Shown piece by piece: positions 9,504 through 18,195 of a DNA stretch of 64,000 nucleotides (the first letter of the stretch is position 1; the number at the start of each line of letters is the position of its first letter). The notes under the pieces are model-generated. The model was not told the DNA's origin, did not search any database, and saw only the letters and a program-made list of their open reading frames with translations. The translations under genes were made by a program, and so were the position numbers. This stretch comes from Saccharothrix violaceirubra (GTDB taxonomy: Bacteria > Actinomycetota > Actinomycetes > Mycobacteriales > Pseudonocardiaceae). The stretch lies in the NCBI RefSeq assembly GCF_014203755.1, contig NZ_JACHJS010000001.1, forward strand, positions 4,402,001-4,466,000. The letters run 5' to 3'.

Positions 9504-9986
9504 GTGGGAAACGTGGCGGACAGGGGTGGGCCGGAGCGGCTCACGGCGGACGTGGTGTTGTTCACGCAGCAAGGTGGGGTGTGGTCGGTGCTGACGGTCG
9601 AACGGGCGAAGGAGCCGTTCCTCGCGGCGTTGGCGTTGCCGGGCGGTTTCGTCGAGCCGGGCGAACGGGTCCCGGAGGCGGCCGTGCGGGAACTCGCGGA
9701 GGAGACCGGGATCGTGGTCCCGACCCGAAGGCTGCGCCGGTTGGGTCTCTACCGGAAGAGGGGACGCGACCCGCGCGGTCCGGTGGCGACCGTGGCGTTC
9801 CACTCCTACTCGCCCGGTGCGCCCGAGGCCACCGGCGGCAGCGACGCCCGCGCCGCCGGATGGATTCCGGTGACCGACCTGCTTTCCGAGGCTATGCGGG
9901 TCGCCTTCGACCACCGCGACATCGTCCGCGACGCGGTCATCAGGCGCTTCGGTCGTGTGCCGCAGCCGGTCGGGGCGGTGCTGTGA
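9504..9986 (+). CDS. NUDIX hydrolase
   Basis: A 160-residue NUDIX hydrolase of the ADP-ribose/NAD-type actinobacterial group. The box is intact: GGFVEPGERVPEAAVRELAE followed by ETGI gives G-x5-E-x7-REU-x-EE-x-GU, with the metal-binding glutamates. It would hydrolyse a nucleoside diphosphate linked to another moiety. GTG 9504 is the longest sensible start; GTG 9513 is also possible. It sits between the two paralogous membrane proteins, and its stop overlaps the start of the second (GTGA), so it is co-translated with this unit. A nucleotide-handling enzyme beside a nucleosidase-fold protein suggests the unit acts on a nucleotide or NAD-derived metabolite (inference). Confidence 0.92.
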   Translation: MGNVADRGGPERLTADVVLFTQQGGVWSVLTVERAKEPFLAALALPGGFVEPGERVPEAAVRELAEETGIVVPTRRLRRLGLYRKRGRDPRGPVATVAFHSYSPGAPEATGGSDARAAGWIPVTDLLSEAMRVAFDHRDIVRDAVIRRFGRVPQPVGAVL

Positions 9987-11884
9987 CCGACGTGGAGAAC
10001 CGCAACGTCGCATCCGGCGACGCGCACGTCGACCAGCAGATCGGCGTCCAGATCGGCGACACGGCGTTCCACAACCAGTTCACCTACCACGTGAACGAGG
10101 GTGACCCGCCGGAGCGTCGGCACGAGGTGGCGCTGAACTTCCTCGCCGGCGGCGCACCCCGGCTCGCCGAGCCGTTGTTGCACGACCTGGTGCGCGAAGG
10201 GCACCTCACCACCGAACGGGCGTACTACTACATCCTGTCCGCGCTCTCCGACCGGTCCTACGCGGATGTCGACTCGCGGTTGGCGGGCGAACTCGTGATG
10301 GTGCGGCAGATGTGCGGGACGCGGCCACGCGACCGGTGGAGTGACGCGCTGGACGTAGTGTGGAACCTGGTACGCGACGCACGGCGACAGGTCGAGGGCG
10401 GCGCGGACGAGCCGGCCGATTCCGGGTTCGAGCGGTTGCCGGCCGAACGCCGGGCGGAACTGTCCCTGTACCTGGGCATGATGCTGGACAGCGCGACGCA
10501 AGGTCGGCTCGACGCCGACCGCGACCGGATGATCGCGGCGGCCAGGGTTACGCCCGACCGGGTCGAGCGCGCCTGGAAGTTCTTCGAGGCGGACCCCGAG
10601 CCTCCCCGTCAGGACGCGCCCGTGGCGCCGACCACGAGGGCGTGGGACTGGACGCTGTCCCTGCTGGGCTGTGTCGGAGTGCTGCTCGGCCTGGTCCGGC
10701 TGGTCGACGACCCGTTCCGACTCGGCCTGCCGCTCGTGCTCGTCGGCGGGTACCTGCTGGTGTGGCATGGCGTGCGCGTCGAGGCGCACCGGATCAAGCT
10801 CGCCCTGGTCGACGTCGACTTGGCCGAGCGGGTCCACGACGCGTACGAGGCGAAGATGGCCAAGCTGGTCGACGGGAGGTTCCGCGAGGTCGCGGGAGAG
10901 GGATTCGACCGTGTCAGGGCGCGGTTGGCGGCGCGGTTCGTCCGGCAGTACCGGGGTCGCGCGGTGAAACCGTCGGCGCTGCGGTGGTTGGCGACGTGGC
11001 ACGCGCGACGCGCGGTGGCCAGCGAGGAGCGGGTGCGACTCCCGCACCGACACGCGGTCCTGCGTGCGCTGGGCTTCCTGGTGGTCGTGGCCGGTGGCTA
11101 CGCGCTGGTGGTGGAGGGCGAGTACGCGGCGCTCGCGTTGATCGGCGTGTGCGGGTGGCCGGTCGCGGTCCGGGTCCCGCGTGTCCTGGCGCCGAGACGG
11201 GCGAACGCCGAGACGCGGGCCGACGCGGAGGTACTGCTCGCGGAAGAGTGGCAGGAGCACGCGCGGTGGTCGGAGGTCCTCGCGGACCGGCCGACGGACG
11301 CGGAGATGGCGCGGTGGTCGGCGCTGGACAAGGCCTACCTGAAGGCGGACGCGATGCGGCGTGCCAGCTTGACGGCACGGGACCTGGTCCAGCACGTGGT
11401 CATGACGGAGGCGGCGCCCTTCGCCCGACGCGGATGGGTCCGACACGGTCCACCGCGTTACGAGGCCTACCGGGTACGGATCTTCCTCCTCACCGACGGC
11501 GGTGTCCGCACCGCGCAGGCGCACCTGAACGCGTTGACCGGCGAGGTCCACAACGAGAACCGGGACCTGTTCAGCTACCACTCCCTGGCGTCGGCGGGCG
11601 TCGCGGAGAAAGGGGTGCGCACGTCGACGGCGTCCGGGCCGGTCGAACGCCTGCGCCGGCGCGAGTTCCACCTGACCCTGGTCAACGGCGAGCGGGTGAC
11701 GGTGGTGACCGAGCACTTCAAAGACCACGGTCCCGAGGAGTCGGACCTGGAGGAGTTGGCCTACCAGACCTCCGGAATGGAAACCGCCCTCCCAGTGCTG
11801 GAGGCGGTGGCCGCGGAACGCGATAATTGGATCACCCGCGACCGCGAACGCCGCCGCCGCTGGTCGCTGCGCTGGGACGACTGA
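9983..11884 (+). CDS. Large membrane protein, paralogue B, with N-terminal DQQIG motif
   Basis: A 633-residue paralogue of the 7356 gene. The N-terminus has ENRNVASGDAHVDQQIG, a third copy of the shared motif. A helical region follows (ERAYYYILSALSDRSYADVD), then two hydrophobic segments at about residues 223-263 and 358-398, and a C-terminal domain of about 230 residues that aligns with paralogue A (RYEAYRVRIFLLTDGGVR versus RYSAYQVLIFLLTKGGVR). Four membrane spans are predicted. The GTG start overlaps the NUDIX stop. The coding frame runs to a strong hairpin terminator 195 bases downstream, closing the unit that began at 6463. Function is unknown. Confidence 0.87.
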   Translation: MTDVENRNVASGDAHVDQQIGVQIGDTAFHNQFTYHVNEGDPPERRHEVALNFLAGGAPRLAEPLLHDLVREGHLTTERAYYYILSALSDRSYADVDSRLAGELVMVRQMCGTRPRDRWSDALDVVWNLVRDARRQVEGGADEPADSGFERLPAERRAELSLYLGMMLDSATQGRLDADRDRMIAAARVTPDRVERAWKFFEADPEPPRQDAPVAPTTRAWDWTLSLLGCVGVLLGLVRLVDDPFRLGLPLVLVGGYLLVWHGVRVEAHRIKLALVDVDLAERVHDAYEAKMAKLVDGRFREVAGEGFDRVRARLAARFVRQYRGRAVKPSALRWLATWHARRAVASEERVRLPHRHAVLRALGFLVVVAGGYALVVEGEYAALALIGVCGWPVAVRVPRVLAPRRANAETRADAEVLLAEEWQEHARWSEVLADRPTDAEMARWSALDKAYLKADAMRRASLTARDLVQHVVMTEAAPFARRGWVRHGPPRYEAYRVRIFLLTDGGVRTAQAHLNALTGEVHNENRDLFSYHSLASAGVAEKGVRTSTASGPVERLRRREFHLTLVNGERVTVVTEHFKDHGPEESDLEELAYQTSGMETALPVLEAVAAERDNWITRDRERRRRWSLRWDD

Positions 11885-12078
11885 CACCCGGCCGCGAGGC
11901 AAAACCCGGCCGACAGCCTCGCCGGCGACGCATGACCCCACCCTCGACCATGCGTGGTTCGGCAACCGCCTCCGCCCCGAAGGCTCGACCACCGCCGTCG
12001 GCACGCATCCGCTCGACGACCACCGATCCGACCGACGTGGCCGATTCCGGACAGATGTCCACAGTGGCCGGTCACGGA

Positions 12079-12113
12079 CCCGCCGATTCCCCGGGGAGTA
12101 GGGAATCGGCGGG
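12079..12113. terminator. Bidirectional hairpin terminator
   Basis: A perfect 13-base inverted repeat (CCCGCCGATTCCC / GGGAATCGGCGGG) with a 9-base loop lies between two convergent genes, the 9983 membrane protein and the 12593 lectin. It has no T-run, as is usual for actinomycete terminators. Confidence 0.75.
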
Positions 12114-12152
12114 TTGCGTCGCGCTACCGGACCTCGCCGCGGTGCGGCGGAG

Positions 12153-12593
12153 TCACTTCCACAGCTGGTAGCTCAAGCCGTTGCAGCCGACCGTGCGGAT
12201 GCCGTAGGTGCTGTTGTCCAGGCAGCGGTGGTCCCACATGCTCACCAGCTCCCAGTTGCCGTTGCCCCAGTCGTTCATGTCCCAGCGCTGCCAGGCACCG
12301 TCGTTGCAGCCGAAGGCACGAACGCCGTACTCGCTGTTGTCCAGGCACAACTTGGTGGCCACGTTCATGAACCGGTAGGTCCCGTCGCTGTAGCGCTTGT
12401 ACTCCCACAGCTGGTAGGGCCCGCCGTTCCACGGGCGGGTGTGGACCCCGTTGGTGGGGTTGTAGTCGAGGTAGCCGCTGTCCCATTGGCTCTGCCAGTG
12501 CCAGGCATCGGCCGCCGACGCCTGCGGGGCCATCACGCCCAGCATGCCCAGCACGACTGCGGCGAACACCGCCGCGACTCGTCCGAACTTCAC
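12153..12593 (-). CDS. Secreted ricin-type beta-trefoil protein, single domain
   Basis: A 146-residue exported protein. A Sec signal peptide (MKFGRVAAVFAAVVLGMLG, cleavage near APQASAADA) precedes one beta-trefoil lectin-like domain with three internal repeats. The QxW-type motifs are YQLWEY, WQRWDM and YQLWK, and each repeat has a CLDNS or equivalent disulphide-type element. Such domains bind carbohydrate outside the cell; no catalytic domain is attached. It is transcribed divergently from the adjacent AfsR-type regulator, with only about 95 bases between starts, so the regulator may act on this promoter (inference). Confidence 0.87.
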   Translation of the reverse strand: MKFGRVAAVFAAVVLGMLGVMAPQASAADAWHWQSQWDSGYLDYNPTNGVHTRPWNGGPYQLWEYKRYSDGTYRFMNVATKLCLDNSEYGVRAFGCNDGAWQRWDMNDWGNGNWELVSMWDHRCLDNSTYGIRTVGCNGLSYQLWK

Positions 12594-12687
12594 CAGTCCC
12601 CCTCATGAGGTGCGTTTTCCGTTGCCAGGGCGACATTGCCGGCCACACCTGGCACAGACCTGTCACGGCGTGATGGATACTCGACCC

Positions 12688-15429
12688 ATGGGGGCGGTGC
12701 GGTTCCGGTTGCTCGGCGAGGTCCGGACGTCGACGGCGGACGGGTTCTCCCCGATCCGGCACGCGCGGGTGCGATGCGTGCTCGCGGCGTTGTTGGTGGA
12801 CGCGAACCGGGTGGTGGACGTCGACGTGCTGGCCGACCGGGTGTGGGGCGAGCGGTTGCCGAAGCGACCCCGGGACGCGGTCTACAGCTACGTGTCACGG
12901 CTCCGGCAGGCACTCGTGGACGTGCCGGGTGCCGGACTGGGCAAGCGGTCCGGCGGGTACGTGCTCGACGTCGACCCGCGGGCGGTGGACCTGCACCGGT
13001 TCCGGGAACTGGTGGCGCGCGGCGGTGACGACCGGGACCGCGCGGCCTCGCTCGGGTCGGCGTTGGACCTCGTGGTCGGCACACCGCTGACCGGTATCGA
13101 CTCGCCGTGGGCCACGTCGGTGCGCGAGGCGGTGGAGAGCGAGGTGTTCGCGGCACGCCTGGACGGGCACGAGGTCGGGTTGCGGCTGGGCCAGCACGTG
13201 CAGGCGGTGACGCCCGTGACCGCGTTGGCCGCCGAACACCCGCTGGACGAGCGGGTGGCCCGACTGGCGCTGCTCGCGTTGGCGGGAAGCGGGCTGTACG
13301 CCGAAGCGTTGGCGCACTACGAGGCGTTGCGACAGCGGCTCGCCGACGAGTTGGGCGTCGACCCGAACCCGGAACTGCGGGAGATCCACCGGCGGGTGCT
13401 CGCCGAAGACCGGGCATCCGCCGCGTCGCACCCGGTACCCCGGCAACTGCCCGCCGCGCCGCGCTGGTTCACCGGCCGCGTGGACGAGTCCGCCGCGTTG
13501 GACGGCCTGGCCGAGCGCCCGGGAACGGCGGTGGTCTCCGGCAGCGGCGGCATCGGCAAGACCACACTCGCGTTGCGCTGGGCGCACCGGCACGCCGAGC
13601 GCTTCCCCGACGGCCTGCTGTCCGTGAACCTGCGTGGGTTCGACCCCTCGGGCAGCCCGGTGCCGCCGACGACCGCACTGCTCGGCTTCCTCGAAGCGTT
13701 AGGGGTAGAACGCGACGCCGTACCGGCCGATCCCGACGCGCGGGCCGCGTTGTTCCGCAGCCTCACCACCGGCCGCCGGGTCCTCGTCGTGCTCGACAAC
13801 GCCGCCGACGCCGACCAGGTGACGCCGCTGCTGCCCGGCAGCGGGTGCGTCACGCTCGTCACCAGCCGACACCGCCTGCCCGCGCTGGTCGCCGCGCACG
13901 GGGCGATCCCGGTGCGACTGGAGGCGTTGCCGGCCGCCGACGCCCGCGTGCTGCTGGCCGAGCGGGTCGGGGCCGCACGCGTCGCCGCCGAACCCGCCGC
14001 CGTCGACGACCTGGTCGGGCACTGCGGGGGCCTGCCGCTCGCGCTGGGCATCGTGGCCGGCCGGGCCCAGGAGCACCCGACGTTCCCGCTGGCCGCTTTC
14101 GCCGCCCAGCTGCACGACGTGACGACCAGGCTCAGCGAGCTGGACGACGACCCGGTGGTGGGCGTGCGGACGGTCCTGTCGTGGTCGACCGGGGCGCTGG
14201 ACGAAGAGCAGGCCCGGATGTTCGCCCTGCTCGGCACCACGCCCGGACCCGACTGCAGCGTCGTGGCCGCGGCTTGTCTCGCCGACCTGCCGCTTTCCCG
14301 GGCCATGGTAGTGCTGCGCGCATTGGAACGGGTCTCGCTGACGCAGGAGCACCGGGCAGGCCGCTACCGCATGGACGACCTGGTCCGCCTGCACGCCGCC
14401 GAGCAGGACCTCCAGCCACGCGAGCGGGACGACGCCGTGCGCCGCGTGGTGGACCTGCACACGCACACCGCGGCGGCGGCCACCGCACGGGTGTGGCCGT
14501 TCCGCCGGGCCAGTCCGCTCGGCCCCGTCACACCGGGCCCGCACACCTGGGAGCCCGAGGATCCGGACTCCGCGATGGCTTGGTTCCACGACGAGCGCGC
14601 GTGCTTGGCCGCGACCGTTCGGGCGGCGGCGGACCTCGGGCTGCACGGCCGGGTGTGGCAGCTGGCACGGCACCTTACGCCCCTCTACGACCGGGCGGGC
14701 TTTCTCCAGGACGTGGTCGACGCGTGGCGGCTCGCGGTGCCGGCTTCCCATGCCCTCGGCCGTGACGACCTGCTGGCCGACGCCCTGCTGGCGTTGGGCT
14801 ACGCCCAGGGCCAGCTCGGCCGGCTGGACGACGGGCTGGACCACCTGCACCGCGCGCTCGCCCTCGCGCGACGGGTCGGGGACGAGATGGTCGAGGCCAT
14901 CGCCGAGAACTCCCTGTCGATCCTGGTCGAGTGGAGCGGCGACCTCGCCGGGGCGATGCGGCACGCGAAACGTTCGCACGAACTGCTGAGCAGGCAGGGC
15001 AACGAGGTGTTCGAAGCGCAGTCACTCAGTCAGCTCGGCTGGTTGGCGGCACGCCTGGGCGACCACGGGATCGCACTCGACGCGTGCCGGACCGCCGTAG
15101 CGGTGTTCCGGTCCCGAGGCGACCGGGACAGTCAGGCCATCTCCACCAGCGCACTCGGCTACGTCGCCCACGCGACCGGCCGCCTCGACGACGCGCGCGC
15201 CCTCTACCAGGAGGCGTGCGACCTGCTCCGCGACGTGGGCAACGTACGCCGGGAGGCGAAGGCCGCCGAGATGTTCGCCGAGGTGCTCGTGGAGATCGGC
15301 GACCACGCCGCGGCACATGCCGCGTGGGCACGAGCCCGCGGCCTTTTCCTTGCCCAGCACCGCTTCGCGGACGTCGAACGCGTCGAAGCGCGCCTGGGAA
15401 CACTCGACGGCGACCGTCCAGGCGACTGA
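12688..15429 (+). CDS. AfsR/SARP-type regulator with NB-ARC and TPR domains
   Basis: A 913-residue pathway regulator. Residues 1-95 form the OmpR-like winged helix (RFRLLGEV to RSGGYVLDVD) and residues 100-245 the bacterial transcriptional activator domain. An NB-ARC ATPase follows, with P-loop GSGGIGKTTLALRW (about 285), Walker B-like RRVLVVLDNAAD and GLPLAL. The C-terminal third holds TPR-like repeats. This is the full AfsR layout. Start ATG 12688 gives the expected N-terminus. GATACT at 12676-12681 ends 7 bases before it, which fits a leaderless transcript; in-frame ATG 12673 is the alternative. No PKS or NRPS genes are in view. The adjacent secreted lectins are the plausible local targets. 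Confidence 0.9.
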   Translation: MGAVRFRLLGEVRTSTADGFSPIRHARVRCVLAALLVDANRVVDVDVLADRVWGERLPKRPRDAVYSYVSRLRQALVDVPGAGLGKRSGGYVLDVDPRAVDLHRFRELVARGGDDRDRAASLGSALDLVVGTPLTGIDSPWATSVREAVESEVFAARLDGHEVGLRLGQHVQAVTPVTALAAEHPLDERVARLALLALAGSGLYAEALAHYEALRQRLADELGVDPNPELREIHRRVLAEDRASAASHPVPRQLPAAPRWFTGRVDESAALDGLAERPGTAVVSGSGGIGKTTLALRWAHRHAERFPDGLLSVNLRGFDPSGSPVPPTTALLGFLEALGVERDAVPADPDARAALFRSLTTGRRVLVVLDNAADADQVTPLLPGSGCVTLVTSRHRLPALVAAHGAIPVRLEALPAADARVLLAERVGAARVAAEPAAVDDLVGHCGGLPLALGIVAGRAQEHPTFPLAAFAAQLHDVTTRLSELDDDPVVGVRTVLSWSTGALDEEQARMFALLGTTPGPDCSVVAAACLADLPLSRAMVVLRALERVSLTQEHRAGRYRMDDLVRLHAAEQDLQPRERDDAVRRVVDLHTHTAAAATARVWPFRRASPLGPVTPGPHTWEPEDPDSAMAWFHDERACLAATVRAAADLGLHGRVWQLARHLTPLYDRAGFLQDVVDAWRLAVPASHALGRDDLLADALLALGYAQGQLGRLDDGLDHLHRALALARRVGDEMVEAIAENSLSILVEWSGDLAGAMRHAKRSHELLSRQGNEVFEAQSLSQLGWLAARLGDHGIALDACRTAVAVFRSRGDRDSQAISTSALGYVAHATGRLDDARALYQEACDLLRDVGNVRREAKAAEMFAEVLVEIGDHAAAHAAWARARGLFLAQHRFADVERVEARLGTLDGDRPGD

Positions 15430-15681
15430 AACCGCGTTGTCCGCGAGTCGCGCGGCCACCGCGGAGCGCGACAGCGCATAAATGGATGGCAATGCGACAC
15501 AATTCCATGCCGACAGTGCCTCCCGAATGCATGCGAGCAGCTCTCGGCATGCCGCCGAAAATACCGTCCGGAATTCAACGGCACGACCCTGGGCAGCACG
15601 TCGGCGCGGCGGGCAGACTGTCTTCCGGCATCGAAACGATTGTCCCGGACGTCCGGTGCCCACGGAGAGCGGGGTCACGGC

Positions 15682-16620
15682 ATGATCAGGACTGCGCGCC
15701 GGCTCGGTACGGCGCTGCTCGCGTCCGCGTTCGCAGTCGGGTTCACGCCCGCACCGACGGCGTCCGCGGTGCCGGCGGCACCCGCCACGCTCGTCGCCCG
15801 GCACAGCGGCCAGTGCCTCGGGATCGTCCCCGGCTCCCCACCTCCGGTGCTGTGGGCCGCGCAGGGGCCCTGCGCGGGCACGTCGAACCAGCTGTGGTCG
15901 GAGGCCGCACAGGCAAGCGGGTCGGTCGTTCTCGTGTCCGCCCTGAACGGGCAGTGCCTGGAGGTCGACCACGCGGGTCTCGCCGACGGTGTCCCGGTGA
16001 ACCCGGCGCCCTGTGACGGCGGCACCCACCAGCGTTGGCGCAAGGTCACGCTCACGGCGGGCTTCGTGCGGTACGTCGCCGAGCACAGCGGCAAGTGCCT
16101 CACCGTCGACGGCGCCGGCCAGGCCCCGGGCACCCGGGCCGTCCAGTGGCGATGCGACAGCGGGTACCACCACCAGCAGTGGAACCTCGCCCCGGGCAGG
16201 CCGGCGGCGCCCGGCGAGATCGTCGTGCTGCACAGCGGCCAATGCCTCACCGCGGAACCCGCCGACACGCGGCCGTCACCGTGGATCTCGCAGCGGCCCT
16301 GCACCGGAGGCGGCGACCAGCAGTGGAGTGTGGTCGAGCGAAGCCCCGGAGTGGTCGCGATCGTGTCCAGGCGCAACGGGACGTGCGCCGAGGTCGACGG
16401 AGCCGCGCTTCAGGACGGCGCCCGAACGGCCCTGCGGCAGTGCGGCGGGTACTCGCACCAGTCGTGGCGTCGGACGGTTCTGCCGGGTGGCTACTCCCAG
16501 TTGCTCGCGCTGCACAGCGGCAGGTGCATGTCGGTCAAGGATGCCGACGTCATTCCGGGCGCCTGGGTCGTCCAGGCGGAATGCGGACGCGCCGCCCACC
16601 AGCTCTGGTTCGTCGGGTGA
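15682..16620 (+). CDS. Secreted double beta-trefoil (ricin-type) protein
   Basis: A 312-residue exported protein. After a signal peptide (IRTARRLGTALLASAFAVGF, processed near TASAVPA) there are six QxW-type repeats, which form two trefoils: NQLW, HQRW, HQQW, DQQW, HQSW and HQLW. Each is preceded by a HSGQCL or HSGKCL-like element. No catalytic domain is present, so it is a free carbohydrate-binding or cell-surface-binding protein. ATG 15682 is chosen because the signal peptide begins there. It lies 252 bases downstream of the AfsR-type gene and resembles the next gene, suggesting local duplication. Confidence 0.87.
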   Translation: MIRTARRLGTALLASAFAVGFTPAPTASAVPAAPATLVARHSGQCLGIVPGSPPPVLWAAQGPCAGTSNQLWSEAAQASGSVVLVSALNGQCLEVDHAGLADGVPVNPAPCDGGTHQRWRKVTLTAGFVRYVAEHSGKCLTVDGAGQAPGTRAVQWRCDSGYHHQQWNLAPGRPAAPGEIVVLHSGQCLTAEPADTRPSPWISQRPCTGGGDQQWSVVERSPGVVAIVSRRNGTCAEVDGAALQDGARTALRQCGGYSHQSWRRTVLPGGYSQLLALHSGRCMSVKDADVIPGAWVVQAECGRAAHQLWFVG

Positions 16621-16916
16621 CGTGCCGGCGGACGCCGCAGGCCCCGATTCCACATTCGACAGAAAGAGATTCCGCGCCACCCGGCAGATTTAGCGGAAAA
16701 TTCCCGGACCGAATCCGGACTGGTACCGACGCCGCGCCGGGCACGACGCTCGCGTTCATCGAGTCGTAAACCGATGGTGAACCACACCCGTTCGACACCG
16801 CGCCACGGAACCGGATTCCATGTGCGCGATTCACGTGGAAACCCACCCTTCCGCCGACAAGCCGCCGCCCGGACAAACGTCGCCACGTTCCGCCGATCAA
16901 GGAGGATGGCCGCAAC

Positions 16917-17423
16917 ATGGTCAAGACAGTGCGCCGTCTCGCGACCGCCCTGGCCGCAACGGTGTTGGTGCTCGGCTTCACCCCCGCGGTGTCCGAGGCG
17001 ACACCGGCCTACGCGAGCAGGATCGTCTCCCGGCACAGCGGCAAGTGCATGGAGGTCGACCACGGCAGCCTCGACTCGGGGAGGCGAGTCCTGCAGTGGC
17101 ACTGCCACGGCGGGCAACACCAGCTGTGGCGGGCGGTCGACATGAAAACCGGCTACGTCCAACTGAGGGTCGAGCACAGCGACAAGTGCCTCGAGGTCGA
17201 CCACGGTTACCTGCACGCCGGTGCCGCCGTCCTCCAGTGGGACTGCCACGGGGGCACCCACCAGCAGTGGCAGCAGATCCCCCTGGGTGACGGCTCCTAC
17301 GCCTACCGGGCCCGGCACAGCGGGCGGTGCCTGGAGATCGAAGGCGCCGGCCTCGACGCCGGGGCCTGGCTCCTCCAGTGGGAGTGCCACTACCACCAGC
17401 ACCAGAGGTGGGCCTTCGGCTGA
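16917..17423 (+). CDS. Secreted single beta-trefoil (ricin-type) protein
   Basis: A 168-residue exported protein. It has a signal peptide (VKTVRRLATALAATVLVLGF, cleaved near SEATPAYA) and one complete trefoil of three near-identical repeats: HSGKCMEVDHG...HQLW, HSDKCLEVDHG...HQQW and HSGRCLEIEGAG...HQRW. The conserved Cys pairs and Asp/His positions suggest that all three sugar-binding subsites could be functional. An AAGGAGG sequence precedes the ATG. Its signal peptide and repeat sequence are close to those of the 15682 gene, so the two are paralogues. Confidence 0.88.
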   Translation: MVKTVRRLATALAATVLVLGFTPAVSEATPAYASRIVSRHSGKCMEVDHGSLDSGRRVLQWHCHGGQHQLWRAVDMKTGYVQLRVEHSDKCLEVDHGYLHAGAAVLQWDCHGGTHQQWQQIPLGDGSYAYRARHSGRCLEIEGAGLDAGAWLLQWECHYHQHQRWAFG

Positions 17424-17541
17424 GGTCCTCCGACGACCACCCTCACCACCGGACGCCGGCGGCGCCCGCCGAGCGGGAGCGGCCGGAACCTCGTCCATGT
17501 GCCACGCATCCCCCTTCGCCGGACGTCGGCCAACCCGGTCT

Positions 17542-18108
17542 TCACGATCGATTCGTGACGTGACGCTTCGAGGTCCTACCACCGCGCACCGCATCGACCG
17601 CCCAGGCGGCGAGCAGGACGGCGAGGCCACACCAGCCCGCGATGAAGAACACCGTCTTCCCAAGCGTGCAGCACGATTGCAGGAAGTTGAGCCAGTCCGG
17701 ATTCCGGTCCCGGAAGGCGATCAGCGCGAGCATGGAGGCGTTCTCCAACGCGTCCATCGCAGGCGCCAGGACGAAGGCGACCGTGGTGAGCCGACCCAGT
17801 CGACGTACCCGGGCTCCCGCGTCCCGACGACCGGCGGCGAGCAGCGTCAACGCGGTGAACACCAGCAGCGTGCCGACGATGATGGTGACGTCAAGGGCCT
17901 GGACGAGGACGAACTGACCGAGGAACCCGTTGCGTTCCACCGTGTCAAGGGCTTCGTACTTGCGCTGGAGGTCGAAGCTGAGCGGCACGCCGCCGAACCC
18001 GGCACCCGGGTAGCGGACCCGGGCGAACACCTGCTCGGTGAGCATGCCGCCGGGCACCATGATCAGCAGGCCAAGGACAAGGCGGGCGAAGGGCCTTCTC
18101 GTTCTCAT
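17542..18108 (-). CDS. Four-span integral membrane protein of unknown function
   Basis: A 188-residue membrane protein. Hydrophobic segments lie at about residues 8-25, 63-90, 105-130 (TTVAFVLAPAMDALENASML) and 148-172. Charged residues inside the third span (DALENAS) and a conserved-looking Cys pair (LQSCCTL) suggest more than a structural role. No family is recognised. It is divergent from the AraC regulator across an 87-base gap that holds a perfect palindrome, so AraC control is likely (inference). Confidence 0.8.
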   Translation of the reverse strand: MRTRRPFARLVLGLLIMVPGGMLTEQVFARVRYPGAGFGGVPLSFDLQRKYEALDTVERNGFLGQFVLVQALDVTIIVGTLLVFTALTLLAAGRRDAGARVRRLGRLTTVAFVLAPAMDALENASMLALIAFRDRNPDWLNFLQSCCTLGKTVFFIAGWCGLAVLLAAWAVDAVRGGRTSKRHVTNRS

Positions 18109-18124
18109 GATCCGAAACTAGGAG

Positions 18125-18138
18125 CCGGCCGCGGCCGG
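18125..18138. promoter_or_regulatory. 14-base palindrome in divergent promoter region
   Basis: CCGGCCGCGGCCGG is a perfect palindrome between the membrane protein start (18108) and the AraC start (18196). It is a candidate operator. High GC makes chance palindromes more likely than usual. Confidence 0.3.
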
Positions 18139-18195
18139 TAACATGTGCTGCGGTTACAGCATTCTGGCATCTGGTACCGGAACCGGACGGCGACG

